From positions 3,954 through 67,953 of the forward strand of contig CAXYYC010000009.1 in the NCBI GenBank assembly GCA_964293815.1: a DNA stretch of 64,000 nt, written 5' to 3'. The notes beneath the pieces were generated by a model, which saw only the letters and a list, made by a program, of their open reading frames with translations, had not been told where the DNA came from and made no database searches. A program made the position numbers and the translations under genes. This stretch comes from CTSOIL-112 sp964293815. GTDB lineage: Bacteria; Pseudomonadota; Gammaproteobacteria; Burkholderiales; Burkholderiaceae. How positions within the stretch are numbered: the first letter of the stretch is position 1; every line of letters starts with the position of its first letter. Below, in pieces: positions 1 through 8,569 of the stretch.

Positions 1-673
1 CAGTCACGGCATTTTTAAACACCGCCTGCCCATCCATATACATATACGGATTGCCCACGACCTGACCATTTTGAATGGAACTGGAAACCTGCAAAATTGA
101 ATTCAATCGACCATTGGCATGAATTTTACTCGCCAAAATACCCGGTTCGTCCGAAGCAGATAATACCACCGCTCCCGCACCATCGCCAAATAAAACACAG
201 GTAGAACGATCACGCCAATCCAACATACGCGAAAACACCTCTGCACCAACGACCAAGGCTTTTTTCGCCTGCCCCGCACGAATCATCGCATCCGCCGTGG
301 TCAGCGCGTAGACAAAACCACTGCAAACCGCCTGCACATCAAATGCCGCGGCATTGTCCGCGCCGATTTTTGACTGCAAAATACACGCCGTGCTTGGAAA
401 GGTCATATCCGGCGAGGTCGTCGCCACAATAATCAAATCGATGTCCAATGCGCCCACGCCCGCCATTTCCAAAGCAGACTGCGCGGCGAACATCGCCAAA
501 TCGCTACTGGTCTGATTCGGGCTGGCAATGTGTCGCTGCGCGATGCCGGTGCGCGAGCGTATCCACTCGTCCGACGTTTCCACGCCCTCTTTGGCCAAGC
601 GCGTCGCCAATTCATCGTTGCTCACCGCTTCATTGGGTAAATAACTGCCAGTACCAATAATTTTTGAATACAT
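1..673 (-). CDS. fabH: Beta-ketoacyl-ACP synthase III (FabH), 3' end cut by window edge
   Basis: FabH condenses acetyl-CoA with malonyl-ACP to start type II fatty acid synthesis in the cytoplasm. The visible 224 residues start MYSKIIGTGSYLP and hold the N-terminal thiolase half: a DEWIRSRTGI motif near residue 35 and the active-site cysteine at about residue 117 in QAVCSGF. A GDGAGAVV stretch lies near residue 165. The catalytic His and Asn of the C-terminal half lie beyond the window. The ATG at 673 was chosen because the translation aligns with the family from the first residues. The usual plsX/rpmF genes are not upstream; rnfH is. A 173-base gap with a promoter-like sequence separates it from rnfH, so it is probably transcribed on its own or with genes beyond the edge. 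Confidence 0.95.
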   Translation of the reverse strand, partial: MYSKIIGTGSYLPNEAVSNDELATRLAKEGVETSDEWIRSRTGIAQRHIASPNQTSSDLAMFAAQSALEMAGVGALDIDLIIVATTSPDMTFPSTACILQSKIGADNAAAFDVQAVCSGFVYALTTADAMIRAGQAKKALVVGAEVFSRMLDWRDRSTCVLFGDGAGAVVLSASDEPGILASKIHANGRLNSILQVSSSIQNGQVVGNPYMYMDGQAVFKNAVT

Positions 674-783
674 GATTGCCTCGCAATGCGCACCACATGC
701 CCATCATTTAGCCAGCGTGCGCAGATCATTTAAAGCCCCGATGCCTCGAACCAATCAAGGCGGGCGGGCTATTTCCGAGGAAT

Positions 784-812
784 ATTGTACGCACAACCGA
801 AGCATAAAACAA
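784..812 (-). promoter_or_regulatory. Candidate sigma-70 promoter for fabH
   Basis: On the minus strand TTGTTT (812-807) and TACAAT (789-784) are separated by 17 bases, about 110 bases upstream of the fabH ATG. The -10 box is good and the -35 box is weak. Inference from spacing and position only. Confidence 0.4.
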
Positions 813-846
813 AACACGGTCGTTCGCTTTTTTACGCGATCAATTT

Positions 847-1179
847 CTATTTTTGAGTATTTTTATTGAATTGACGCCATTTGCGCTTATCTCTCACGCT
901 ATTAACTCGATCTTTGCGATTAACGCGCGGGTCAATTTTTAATGATCGATAGACTTCCACTCGATCCAAATCGTGCAAAATCGTGTCCAATGACCGACGA
1001 TGACTGAAAATACCAACCATCAACTGCGCCAACGACCACTCTGGATGCGCGGCCAAAATTTCACTGCGCAGCAAAGCATCACGCACCGTCGCGCCCTCAA
1101 GCAAGGTTAACTCACGGCAAAACCATTGACGATCACTCTCGGCGTAGACCACACTGACCGAAATATTCGGCTTATCCAT
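847..1179 (-). CDS. rnfH: RnfH family protein (UPF0125)
   Basis: A 110-residue protein of the RnfH family, a small beta-grasp (ubiquitin-like) fold of unproven function; the name comes from its linkage to rnf genes in some bacteria. The family pattern is visible in VGIFSHRRSLDTILHDLDRV followed by EVYRSL and an Arg/Lys-rich tail, and in the N-terminal ISVSVVYA strand. It overlaps the end of ratA by 8 bases, so the two are almost certainly translated from one transcript; ratA-rnfH is a common pair in beta- and gammaproteobacteria. The basic tail beyond residue 85 is probably disordered. Confidence 0.88.
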   Translation of the reverse strand: MDKPNISVSVVYAESDRQWFCRELTLLEGATVRDALLRSEILAAHPEWSLAQLMVGIFSHRRSLDTILHDLDRVEVYRSLKIDPRVNRKDRVNSVRDKRKWRQFNKNTQK

Positions 1180-1624
1180 ACAGCACCTTCGCCTGTTTCA
1201 CAAAACCATCCATGAAGGTCTGCGCGATCACATTAAATACCGGTCCGATTGCCAAGGCAAACAACTTATTCGAAAACTCATAGTCCAAATCAAACACCAC
1301 GCGCACACCCTGACCGTCATGAAGCGCCGAAGCCAAAGCAACCGGTTCGAACCGCCATTTACCAATCAAATGCTTAAACGGTCCATCACGAAAACGCATC
1401 TCCATCGCCGATGGCGGCGTGTTGCGATTCACCGTGCGAAACGACTGATTCAAACCGCGAAAAGCCATCTTGATCGTCACATCCATACTCGTATCCGTGC
1501 GATTGTGCATGGTCACACCACCGCACCACGGCAAAAATTTTGGATAATCCTCCACCCGCTCGACCAAATCATACATCTGGGCTTGAGAATACGGCAAAAC
1601 AACGGTTTTATGAACACGAGGCAT
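1172..1624 (-). CDS. ratA: RatA-type SRPBCC protein (START-like, ubiquinone-binding/ribosome-associated family)
   Basis: A 150-residue START/SRPBCC (polyketide cyclase-like) protein related to E. coli RatA (YfjG) and to the Coq10 ubiquinone-binding family. The hallmark start PRVHKTVVLPYSQAQMYDLV, the EDYPKFLPWC motif near residue 30 and the C-terminal FVKQAKVLYG are all present. A longer frame exists upstream, but its first 34 residues run into the divergent smpB promoter region and do not look like this family; the ATG at 1624 gives the normal length. E. coli RatA was reported to block 70S assembly, whereas many homologues are thought to handle ubiquinone; the sequence does not decide between these. 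Divergent from smpB, as in many proteobacteria. Confidence 0.92.
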   Translation of the reverse strand: MPRVHKTVVLPYSQAQMYDLVERVEDYPKFLPWCGGVTMHNRTDTSMDVTIKMAFRGLNQSFRTVNRNTPPSAMEMRFRDGPFKHLIGKWRFEPVALASALHDGQGVRVVFDLDYEFSNKLFALAIGPVFNVIAQTFMDGFVKQAKVLYG

Positions 1625-1637
1625 ATTGCAAATTTGG

Positions 1638-1673
1638 TACAATGACCATAAATCAAAAGAAGCAGTCATTGTA
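1638..1673. promoter_or_regulatory. Palindromic, face-to-face -10 boxes between ratA and smpB
   Basis: TACAATGAC (1638-1646) and its exact reverse complement GTCATTGTA (1665-1673) form a 9-base inverted repeat. Each arm reads as a TACAAT -10 box in its own direction, the plus-strand box pointing to smpB and the minus-strand box to ratA. No good -35 boxes were seen. This could be paired promoters, an operator, or both. Confidence 0.35.
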
Positions 1674-1706
1674 ACGAAAAACCACAGGGAACACCACAGG
1701 AGTGCC

Positions 1707-2162
1707 ATGAGCATCGTCAGCAACAAAAAAGCCTACCACGACTACTTCATCGAAGAAAAATACGAAGCAGGCATCGTACTCGAAGGCTGGGAAGTCAAAG
1801 CCATACGAGCAGGACGAGTACAGCTCAAAGACACCTACGTCATCGTGCGTGACGGCGAACTATGGCTACTCGGCGGCCACATCAGCCCGCTGCTCACCGC
1901 CTCCACGCACGTTCGCCCCGACATGACGCGCACGCGCAAACTCCTACTCAAAGCCGACGAAATCAAACGCCTAATCGGCAAAGTCGAGCAGCGCGGCTTC
2001 ACCCTCGTTCCACTCGATTTACACTACAAAAACGGCAAAATTAAATGCGAAATCGCCCTCGCGCGCGGTAAAGCGCAGCACGACAAGCGCCATTCCGAAA
2101 AAGAACGCGAATGGCAACGCGAAAAACAACGCGTCATGAGTCAAATCAACCACCGCGACTAA
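1707..2162 (+). CDS. smpB: SsrA-binding protein SmpB
   Basis: SmpB binds tmRNA and brings it to stalled ribosomes for trans-translation. The 151-residue protein begins MSIVSNKKAYHDYFIEEKYEAGIVLEGWEVKAIR, the diagnostic N-terminus, followed by GRVQLKDTYV and LLLKADEI. The basic C-terminal tail (HDKRHSEKEREWQREKQRVM) is the part that folds into a helix in the ribosomal A site. ATG 1707 is preceded by AGGAG at 1698-1702; the frame is open further upstream but those residues are unlike the family. The tmRNA gene itself is not in this window. Confidence 0.97.
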   Translation: MSIVSNKKAYHDYFIEEKYEAGIVLEGWEVKAIRAGRVQLKDTYVIVRDGELWLLGGHISPLLTASTHVRPDMTRTRKLLLKADEIKRLIGKVEQRGFTLVPLDLHYKNGKIKCEIALARGKAQHDKRHSEKEREWQREKQRVMSQINHRD

Positions 2163-2245
2163 ACAATTGACTCGGCGATTCATATACACAAAAAGCCCCC
2201 GCATCACGCACAAAATCGCTATAATAGCGTCCTCAATGGATATGC

Positions 2246-2319
2246 GCGGGTGTAGTTCAATGGTAGAACGAAAGCTTCCCAAGCTCTAAACGTGGGTTCG
2301 ATTCCCATCACCCGCTCCA
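2246..2319 (+). tRNA. tRNA-Gly (anticodon CCC)
   Basis: A 74-base cloverleaf: acceptor GCGGGTG paired with CACCCGC, D stem GTTC/GAAC, T arm GTGGG-TTCGATT-CCCAT, discriminator T and encoded CCA. The anticodon loop TTCCCAA places CCC at 2278-2280. The anticodon stem has one A-C mismatch (2272 with 2286). tRNA-Ser follows 38 bases later, suggesting a joint transcript. Confidence 0.9.
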
Positions 2320-2357
2320 GCTTGGTGCCTATCCGTTGTACAATAGCAAAACGCAAC

Positions 2358-2448
2358 AGAGAGGTGGATGAGTGGTTGAAGTCGCACGCCTGGAAAGCGT
2401 GTATACGTTCATAGCGTATCGAGGGTTCGAATCCCTTCCTCTCTGCCA
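2358..2448 (+). tRNA. tRNA-Ser (anticodon GGA)
   Basis: A 91-base class II tRNA with acceptor AGAGAGG/CCTCTCT, discriminator G and encoded CCA. The anticodon arm CACGC-CTGGAAA-GCGTG gives GGA, and a long variable arm follows, as expected for serine tRNAs. It ends 40 bases before a strong terminator hairpin. Confidence 0.96.
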
Positions 2449-2487
2449 GAAATCGTTTAAAAACAATTAGTTAAAATAAAAATTCAT

Positions 2488-2520
2488 AAAAAAACCTCCT
2501 ATATTGATAGGAGGTTTTTT
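2488..2520. terminator. Bidirectional intrinsic terminator
   Basis: A stem AACCTCCTAT / ATAGGAGGTT with a 4-base loop (ATTG), flanked by an A-run on the left and a T-run on the right. It sits between the plus-strand tRNA-Ser and the end of the minus-strand efflux operon and can end both. Confidence 0.85.
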
Positions 2521-2537
2521 ATTGTACTCAGTGAAAA

Positions 2538-4007
2538 TTACTGCGCTACGCGCTCGCTCGGCTCTGAAAACAAGGTTTTGGAGACCAGTCCACCACCCAA
2601 CACCTTATACAAATCAGCGCGATTTTCAAGCAATGTTTGCTGCGTTTGTAACAAAGCCTGCTGAGAGGCGTAGCTGCTGCGCTCGGCATCGAGCAATTCG
2701 AGTGAACTGGAAACCCCCTGATCGAAACGCATTTTGACCAAACGATAGCGCTCGGCCGTGGCGTGATCGCTGCGCTGTTGCGCTGCATATTGTTGCCGTA
2801 AAGTTCTTCGTGCCACCAAAGCATCCGCCACATCCCGAAATGCCGATTGTACCGTTTGCTCGTACTGAGCCACAGCGATATGGGTGCGCACTTCTGCCAA
2901 ATCAAGATTGGCTTTGTTTTGCCCCCAGCTAAAAATCGGCAAGGTGATTTGCGGCACGAAACTCCATGTGGCGTTACCACCAGTGAATAATCCACTCAAC
3001 TCGGTACTGCCACTACCAACGCTACCGGTTAACGTAATTCGTGGGAAAAACGCGGCGCGCGCCGCGCCGATATTGGCATTGGCTGATTGCAAGGCGAATT
3101 CGGCTTGGCGCACATCGGGGCGCTGATACAGGATTTCGGATGGTAAACCGACCGGCAACTCGTTGTCCGTGAACTGCACTGTCAATGGCGCTTCGGCAGG
3201 CAAACTCTCAGGCAATGGCTGCCCGACCAATAGCGCCAATGCATTGCGCGCCTGATCGCGACTGCGCTCTGCGGCGGCGTAATCGGAGCGTGCGGCCTCA
3301 ATCTGCGACACGGCGGTATCAACGTCAATCGCGGAAATCACACCGGCTTTGAATTTGAGATCGGTTAGGCGCTTACTTTCCTCGCGGGTTTTGAGCACCC
3401 GCTCGGACAGATTCATATTGGCCTGCGCACTGCGCTCGGCGAAATAGGCTTTGGCCACGCTGGCGATCAGGCTGATTTGCGTCGCATCGCGTGCCTGTTC
3501 CTGCGCGAAATATTGATTCAGCGCGGCATTCGACAGGCTTTTCACCCGACCGAATAAGTCCAATTCGAACGCAGTCACACCCAGCCCGACGTTGTACGAT
3601 TCGGCAATATAACTGCGCCCAACGGTTCTCAAATCCTCGGCCACGCGTGCTTTTGTACCTGCGCCGGTCGCGCCGATGGCGGGTAAACGATCCGCCCGCG
3701 CGATGGCATACTGCGCACGTACAGCTTCTACATTCAGCGCCGCGACGCGCAGGTCTTTGTTATTGGCCAAAGCCAATTCGATCAATTGGCGCAAGCGTGC
3801 ATCGGCGAAATATTCCTGCCAGCCCAAATTGCTCGCGGCAACAGCACCGGTTTGCGCCAAAGCGACATTCGTATTGGCCGAGGGAAAACTCGGCGCCACC
3901 ATCACCGTCGGCTGCCGGTAGCTCGGCGCCATGGAGCAGGCCGACAGCATGACCACCAGCAGCGCGCCGGTAGACCAAGGTTTTAATCTATTCAGCATCA
4001 TTTTCAT
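2538..4007 (-). CDS. oprM: Outer membrane efflux lipoprotein (OprM/NodT family)
   Basis: The TolC-like outer membrane channel of a tripartite RND pump. The 489-residue precursor has a lipoprotein signal with lipobox MLSAC (Cys about residue 24), then two outer membrane efflux protein repeats (about 65-260 and 275-470). Family motifs visible are GWQEYFADARLRQLIELALANN, ALLVGQPLP, LPSEILYQRPDVRQAE and NIGAARAAFFPRITLTGS. An AAGGA lies close to both the first ATG (4007) and a second in-frame ATG (4001), so the start may be two codons shorter. It is the last gene of the operon: the pump gene ends only 2 bases upstream. The substrate range cannot be read from sequence. Confidence 0.95.
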   Translation of the reverse strand: MKMMLNRLKPWSTGALLVVMLSACSMAPSYRQPTVMVAPSFPSANTNVALAQTGAVAASNLGWQEYFADARLRQLIELALANNKDLRVAALNVEAVRAQYAIARADRLPAIGATGAGTKARVAEDLRTVGRSYIAESYNVGLGVTAFELDLFGRVKSLSNAALNQYFAQEQARDATQISLIASVAKAYFAERSAQANMNLSERVLKTREESKRLTDLKFKAGVISAIDVDTAVSQIEAARSDYAAAERSRDQARNALALLVGQPLPESLPAEAPLTVQFTDNELPVGLPSEILYQRPDVRQAEFALQSANANIGAARAAFFPRITLTGSVGSGSTELSGLFTGGNATWSFVPQITLPIFSWGQNKANLDLAEVRTHIAVAQYEQTVQSAFRDVADALVARRTLRQQYAAQQRSDHATAERYRLVKMRFDQGVSSSLELLDAERSSYASQQALLQTQQTLLENRADLYKVLGGGLVSKTLFSEPSERVAQ

Positions 4008-4009
4008 CC

Positions 4010-7000
4010 TTACTCTTTTGCCTTATCCGCGTCTGACTTTGGCTCATCCGCGTGGTGCAAAGCTTCGCGTTCCTGCTCGCTCAATCCTGCCTCAGCGTCA
4101 TGTACATACTGTTCCACCAAATCCGGTGTCATACCCGCCGCGACGGCGTGTTCGTGAAAACGCTCTTGCTGGCGTTGGGTATCTTTGAACCACGAACGCA
4201 CCGCCGTGTAGAACATCGGTACGAAGAACACCGCCAAGCACGTCCCCATCAGCATGCCCCAAAATACGCTGGTACCGATGGCGCGCTGGCTCGCAGAGCT
4301 GGCGCCGCTGGAGAAATACAGCGGCACGACGCCCATGATGAACGCGAGCGAAGTCATGATGATCGGGCGGAAACGCAAATGCGCCGCCGCCAACGCCGCC
4401 TCGAAAGCGTTTTTACCCTGCGCTTGCAAATCTTTGGCAAACTCGACGATCAAAATCGCGTTTTTCGCCGACAGGCCGATCACGGTGACCAAACCGACTT
4501 GGAAATAAATATCATTCGACAAGCCTCGCCCCCAAGTGCCCAAAACCACACCGAGCAAACCCAGCGGCACGACCAAAATCACCGACAGCGGAATCGTCCA
4601 ACTTTCGTACAACGCAGCCAAACACAAAAATACAGCCAAAATCGAGAACGCATACAAAATCGCGGATTGCGAGCCGGAAGCTTGCTCCTCTTTCGACTGA
4701 CCGGTCCACTCAAAACCAAAGCCCTCCGGCAGTTTGGCCGCCAATTGCGCCATCTCCGCCATCGCCTCGCCACTGCTGTGACCGGCACTCGCGCTGCCGG
4801 TAATCGCCATAGACGGATAGCCGTTGTAGCGCACGGTCTGCATCGGTCCTGTGACCCACGAGGTCGTCACCATACTCGATAAAGGCACGGCCACGCCGCT
4901 GCTGTTGGTCACGGTGAGTTTCAAAATATCCTCAGGCTGCATTCGATCGCGCACATCCGCTTGCACGATCACCCGTTGCAGGCGACCGTTGTTCGGAAAG
5001 TCATTGACGTAGCTTGAACCCAAAGCGGTGGACAGCACATTGGCAATGCTGGCAAAACTCACGCCCTGCGCGCTGGCCGCATCACGGTTAATGTCCAGAC
5101 GCAATTGCGGTGCATCCTCCATGCCATTCGGGCGAACCTGCGTCAATAGTTTGCTTTGGCTGGCCATACCGAGCAACTGATTGCGCGCCGCGAGCAAAGC
5201 CTCATGCCCTTTGCCACCACGATCCTGCAATTGGAAATTGAACCCCGAACTGCTGCCCAACTCGGGAATCGCCGGCGGCGTCAAGGCAAAAATAAAACCG
5301 TCGCGCACCTGCTGCATCATCGCGCCGGTGACCCGTCCTGCGACCGAAGTTGCATCCGAGCCTGCGGCTTTGCGCTCCGACCAGTCTTTGAGCGTGATAA
5401 AGCTCAGACCCATATTTTGCCCTTGCCCCGTGAAGCTAAAGCCCGCAATCGCCACCACATTTTCCACCTCGGGTTGCTTCATAGCGAACTGCTCCATGGT
5501 CTGAATGGTTTTGAGCGTGCGCTCCTGCGTCGCACCGGGCGGTAATTGAATACTCGCCAGCATATAACCCTGATCCTCGGTCGGTAAAAACGAGGTCGGC
5601 AAGCGCATCATCACAAACGCGGCAATCGCGATCAAAGCCACATACATCAACAATACCCGTGTGCCACGACGCAGCAGCCGCGCAACGCCGTTTTCATATT
5701 TTTTCGCGCCATGCGTGAATTTGCGATTGAACCAGCCGAAAAAGCCGGTTTTCTCATGGTGATCCTGCGTGATCGGCTTGAGCAGCGTCGCGCACAAGGC
5801 CGGGGTCAAAGACAGCGCCAAAAATGCCGAAAACGCAATCGACACCGCCATCACCACCGAGAACTGCCGATAAATATTCCCCGTCGCCCCCGAGAAAAAC
5901 GCCATCGGAATAAACACCGCGATCAGCACCACGGTAATCCCGATCACCGCACCGGAGATTTGCGACATCGCCTTGCGCGTGGCCTGTAGCGGCGGCAGTT
6001 TTTCATCCGCCATAATCCGCTCGACGTTCTCCACCACCACAATCGCATCATCGACCACAATCCCGATCACCAGCACCATTGCGAACATCGACAACACATT
6101 GATCGACATCCCCAGCGCCTGCATCACCGCAAACGCACCGAGCAAAGCAATCGGTACAACGATGGTCGGAATCAGGGTATAGCGGATATTTTGCAGGAAC
6201 AGCAACATCACGAGAAAGACCAAAACCATCGCCTCGGCCAAGGTTTTCACCACCTCTTCAATCGAAATGCCGACAAAGGTCGAGCTGTCATAGGGCGTAT
6301 TCCAATGCACGCCCGCCGGGAAATACGGCTCCAAACTGCTTAATTTGGCTTTGACCAGTTTCGATGCGGCCAAGGCATTGCCATCGCTGGTCAATTGCAC
6401 GCCGAGACCGACCGCCGGTTTGCCGTTCAAACGCGCCGAAGTCGCATATGCTTGCGAACCAAGCTCAACCCGCGCCACATCCTGCAAACGCACCACCGAA
6501 CCATCGGTATTGGCACGCAGCACGATATTGTTAAACTGATCGACCGTTTTGAGCTGACCCGGAGCGGTGATCGTCGCGGAAATCGTTTGTCCTTGGCTAT
6601 TCGGCAAATCGCCCAAACTGCCGGCCGAAACCTGCGCATTTTGCGCCGCAATCGCACTGGTGACATCGGTCGCGCTCAGATTCAGGCTGCGCAATTTGTC
6701 CGCATCGATCCACACACGCATGGCGCGCTCCGCACCAAACAGCGTGACGCCACCAATGCCTTCCAGACGTTGCAATTCAGGCTGAACATTGCGCGCCACA
6801 TAGTCGCTCACCGCCGCCAGATCGGCATTCGGATCATCGGATGAAAACATCGCCACCATCAGGAAATTCGAGTTGGATTTCGCCACCTGAATACCGGTTT
6901 GCTTGACCGCGCTCGGTAAACGCGCCTCGGCGCGCGACAAGCGATTTTGCACATCCACCTGCGCCAAATCGCTGTTGGTACCGGTTTTGAAGGTCAAAGT

Positions 7001-7270
7001 CAGTGTGCCGACACCGTTGGACAAGGATGTAGCCTGCATATAATCCAAACCGTCCAGACCGTTCATCTCGCGCTCAATCACCGACATCACGCTGTCTTCC
7101 AAAGTCTGCGCGTCCGCACCGGCATAAACGGCGGTCAAGGTAATCGTGGGCGGCGCCACCTGCGGATACTGCGATACCGGCAGCATGCGAATCGAAACGA
7201 TACCGGCGAGCATGATGAAGATCGCCACCACCCATGCAAAAATCGGGCGGTCAATAAAAAATTTTGCCAT
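4010..7270 (-). CDS. acrB: RND efflux pump, inner membrane subunit (HAE1/AcrB family)
   Basis: A proton-driven hydrophobe/amphiphile exporter in the inner membrane, 1086 residues against about 1050 for E. coli AcrB. It starts MAKFFIDRPIFAWVVAIFIM, the family N-terminus. The proton relay is intact: the two adjacent aspartates in GIVVDDAIVVVENV on TM4 and the lysine in SAKNAILIVEFA on TM10. Porter domain signatures such as RLSRAEARLP and LRSLNLSATDV are present. A hydrophilic tail of about 60 residues after the last membrane helix is longer than in AcrB. ATG 7270 follows AAGGGGG; the frame also opens with a GTG one codon earlier. Located between acrA (9-base gap) and oprM (2-base gap). Confidence 0.97.
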   Translation of the reverse strand: MAKFFIDRPIFAWVVAIFIMLAGIVSIRMLPVSQYPQVAPPTITLTAVYAGADAQTLEDSVMSVIEREMNGLDGLDYMQATSLSNGVGTLTLTFKTGTNSDLAQVDVQNRLSRAEARLPSAVKQTGIQVAKSNSNFLMVAMFSSDDPNADLAAVSDYVARNVQPELQRLEGIGGVTLFGAERAMRVWIDADKLRSLNLSATDVTSAIAAQNAQVSAGSLGDLPNSQGQTISATITAPGQLKTVDQFNNIVLRANTDGSVVRLQDVARVELGSQAYATSARLNGKPAVGLGVQLTSDGNALAASKLVKAKLSSLEPYFPAGVHWNTPYDSSTFVGISIEEVVKTLAEAMVLVFLVMLLFLQNIRYTLIPTIVVPIALLGAFAVMQALGMSINVLSMFAMVLVIGIVVDDAIVVVENVERIMADEKLPPLQATRKAMSQISGAVIGITVVLIAVFIPMAFFSGATGNIYRQFSVVMAVSIAFSAFLALSLTPALCATLLKPITQDHHEKTGFFGWFNRKFTHGAKKYENGVARLLRRGTRVLLMYVALIAIAAFVMMRLPTSFLPTEDQGYMLASIQLPPGATQERTLKTIQTMEQFAMKQPEVENVVAIAGFSFTGQGQNMGLSFITLKDWSERKAAGSDATSVAGRVTGAMMQQVRDGFIFALTPPAIPELGSSSGFNFQLQDRGGKGHEALLAARNQLLGMASQSKLLTQVRPNGMEDAPQLRLDINRDAASAQGVSFASIANVLSTALGSSYVNDFPNNGRLQRVIVQADVRDRMQPEDILKLTVTNSSGVAVPLSSMVTTSWVTGPMQTVRYNGYPSMAITGSASAGHSSGEAMAEMAQLAAKLPEGFGFEWTGQSKEEQASGSQSAILYAFSILAVFLCLAALYESWTIPLSVILVVPLGLLGVVLGTWGRGLSNDIYFQVGLVTVIGLSAKNAILIVEFAKDLQAQGKNAFEAALAAAHLRFRPIIMTSLAFIMGVVPLYFSSGASSASQRAIGTSVFWGMLMGTCLAVFFVPMFYTAVRSWFKDTQRQQERFHEHAVAAGMTPDLVEQYVHDAEAGLSEQEREALHHADEPKSDADKAKE

Positions 7271-7279
7271 CACGCCCCC

Positions 7280-8569
7280 TTATGGTTTGGCCGATTCGGC
7301 GGGCTTAGTCGATTCGGCAGGCTTGGCCGAGTCATTTTTTTGCTCGCCCGCTGCCGCTGGCTGCGCATGGGCATCCGGCGCAGCAGTTTGTGCGGCGGGT
7401 TGTGCCTCGGCCTGCCACGGCTTGGTCTGAACCTTCTTCGAGCCGCTCATTTGTACCAACGCCATCCCGTCAACAATCACTTTATCGCCCGGGGTCAAGC
7501 CTCCGGTGACGACCCAATTCGTGCCTTGGTTTTGGCTGATGGTCACGGGACGCGGTGCAAATGTGCCGTCTTCGTTCGCCACCATGACGATGTCGCCGCT
7601 CGTGCCGCGCGTGACCGCTTGTTGCGGTACCAATACGGCGTTGTTCACCTGCGCTTGTGGAATTTTGACCTGAACAAACATACCCGGCATCAGCAAGCCG
7701 CCCGGATTCGGCACTTCGGCGCGCAAACTGACTTGACCGGTGTTTTCGTTGACGCTCAAATCGGTGAACAGCAAACGCCCCTTGATGCCATATTCGCTGC
7801 CATCGTCCAAAATAATGGTAACCGGCACATTGCCGTTGATCATCTCCAGCTTGCCTTCGCTCATCGCTTGGCGCAATTTCATCACTGTCGAGGCGGATTG
7901 GCTCAGATCTACGTACAGCGTGTCGGTCTGCTGAATCAAGGCCAATTGCGTACCGCCGGCTTGACTGACCAGCGCGCCTTCAGTCACCAAGGCTTTGCCA
8001 ATGCGACCGGAAATCGGCGCCAAAACGCTGGCGTAGCCCACATTGATCTGTGCCGAGCGGATCGCTGCGTTGGCGCTTTGTATCTGTGCGCGCGCCAAAC
8101 GCTCCTGCGCAATCGCTGCGTCGAACTCTTGTTTACTGATCGCATTGGCCTGAACCAGCGGACGATAGCGCGTCACATCCGCCGACGCTTTGGCCAAATT
8201 GGCCTGCGCCGTGGCCAAGCTGGCTCGTGCAGTTTCTAAATTCGTCAAATACGGCGCACTGTCGATTTGAAATAACGATTGACCGGCTTTGACCTCGCTG
8301 CCTTCGGTAAACAGGCGCTTTTTCACCACGCCGGTCGCCTGCGCAATCACCAGTGCTTCACGAATCGGCTGCAAGCGTCCGGTCAACTGACTGTCCAGCG
8401 TGACCGAAGGGGGCTCGCCGGCCAGTACGCTGACCATCGGCGCAGGAGGCGGTTGTGCACCGGCCTGATTGACATTTTTATTGGACGCGCTCAACCCAAA
8501 AGCGGCTACAGCCGCCAGCGCCAGCGCACCGGAGCGCCCCACACGGCGCATTTGATTATTTTTTTTCAT
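7280..8569 (-). CDS. acrA: RND efflux periplasmic adaptor (AcrA/MexA family)
   Basis: The membrane fusion protein bridging pump and outer membrane channel. It has an N-terminal signal/anchor (about residues 10-27), a biotinyl-lipoyl half domain with VKKRLFTEGSEVKAGQSLFQID, an alpha-hairpin rich in Ala and Gln, the second lipoyl half ending in APISGRIGKALVTEGALVS, a beta barrel, and a membrane-proximal domain. No Cys is placed as a lipobox, unlike AcrA itself. The C-terminal 50 residues are low complexity, with KPAES repeated. I prefer ATG 8569, preceded by GGATGGGG; an in-frame ATG at 8581 is possible. First gene of the acrA-acrB-oprM operon. Confidence 0.95.
   Translation of the reverse strand: MKKNNQMRRVGRSGALALAAVAAFGLSASNKNVNQAGAQPPPAPMVSVLAGEPPSVTLDSQLTGRLQPIREALVIAQATGVVKKRLFTEGSEVKAGQSLFQIDSAPYLTNLETARASLATAQANLAKASADVTRYRPLVQANAISKQEFDAAIAQERLARAQIQSANAAIRSAQINVGYASVLAPISGRIGKALVTEGALVSQAGGTQLALIQQTDTLYVDLSQSASTVMKLRQAMSEGKLEMINGNVPVTIILDDGSEYGIKGRLLFTDLSVNENTGQVSLRAEVPNPGGLLMPGMFVQVKIPQAQVNNAVLVPQQAVTRGTSGDIVMVANEDGTFAPRPVTISQNQGTNWVVTGGLTPGDKVIVDGMALVQMSGSKKVQTKPWQAEAQPAAQTAAPDAHAQPAAAGEQKNDSAKPAESTKPAESAKP

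Noticed and set aside
2246..2448. tRNA pair as an integration site for a mobile element
   Set aside because: No integrase gene and no repeated tRNA 3' end were found nearby; the adjacent genes are an ordinary efflux operon.
6947..8239. A 430-codon plus-strand open frame opposite acrA and the start of acrB
   Set aside because: It is antisense to two clear genes, has His/Arg/Gln-rich composition typical of reverse-frame reading, and resembles no family.
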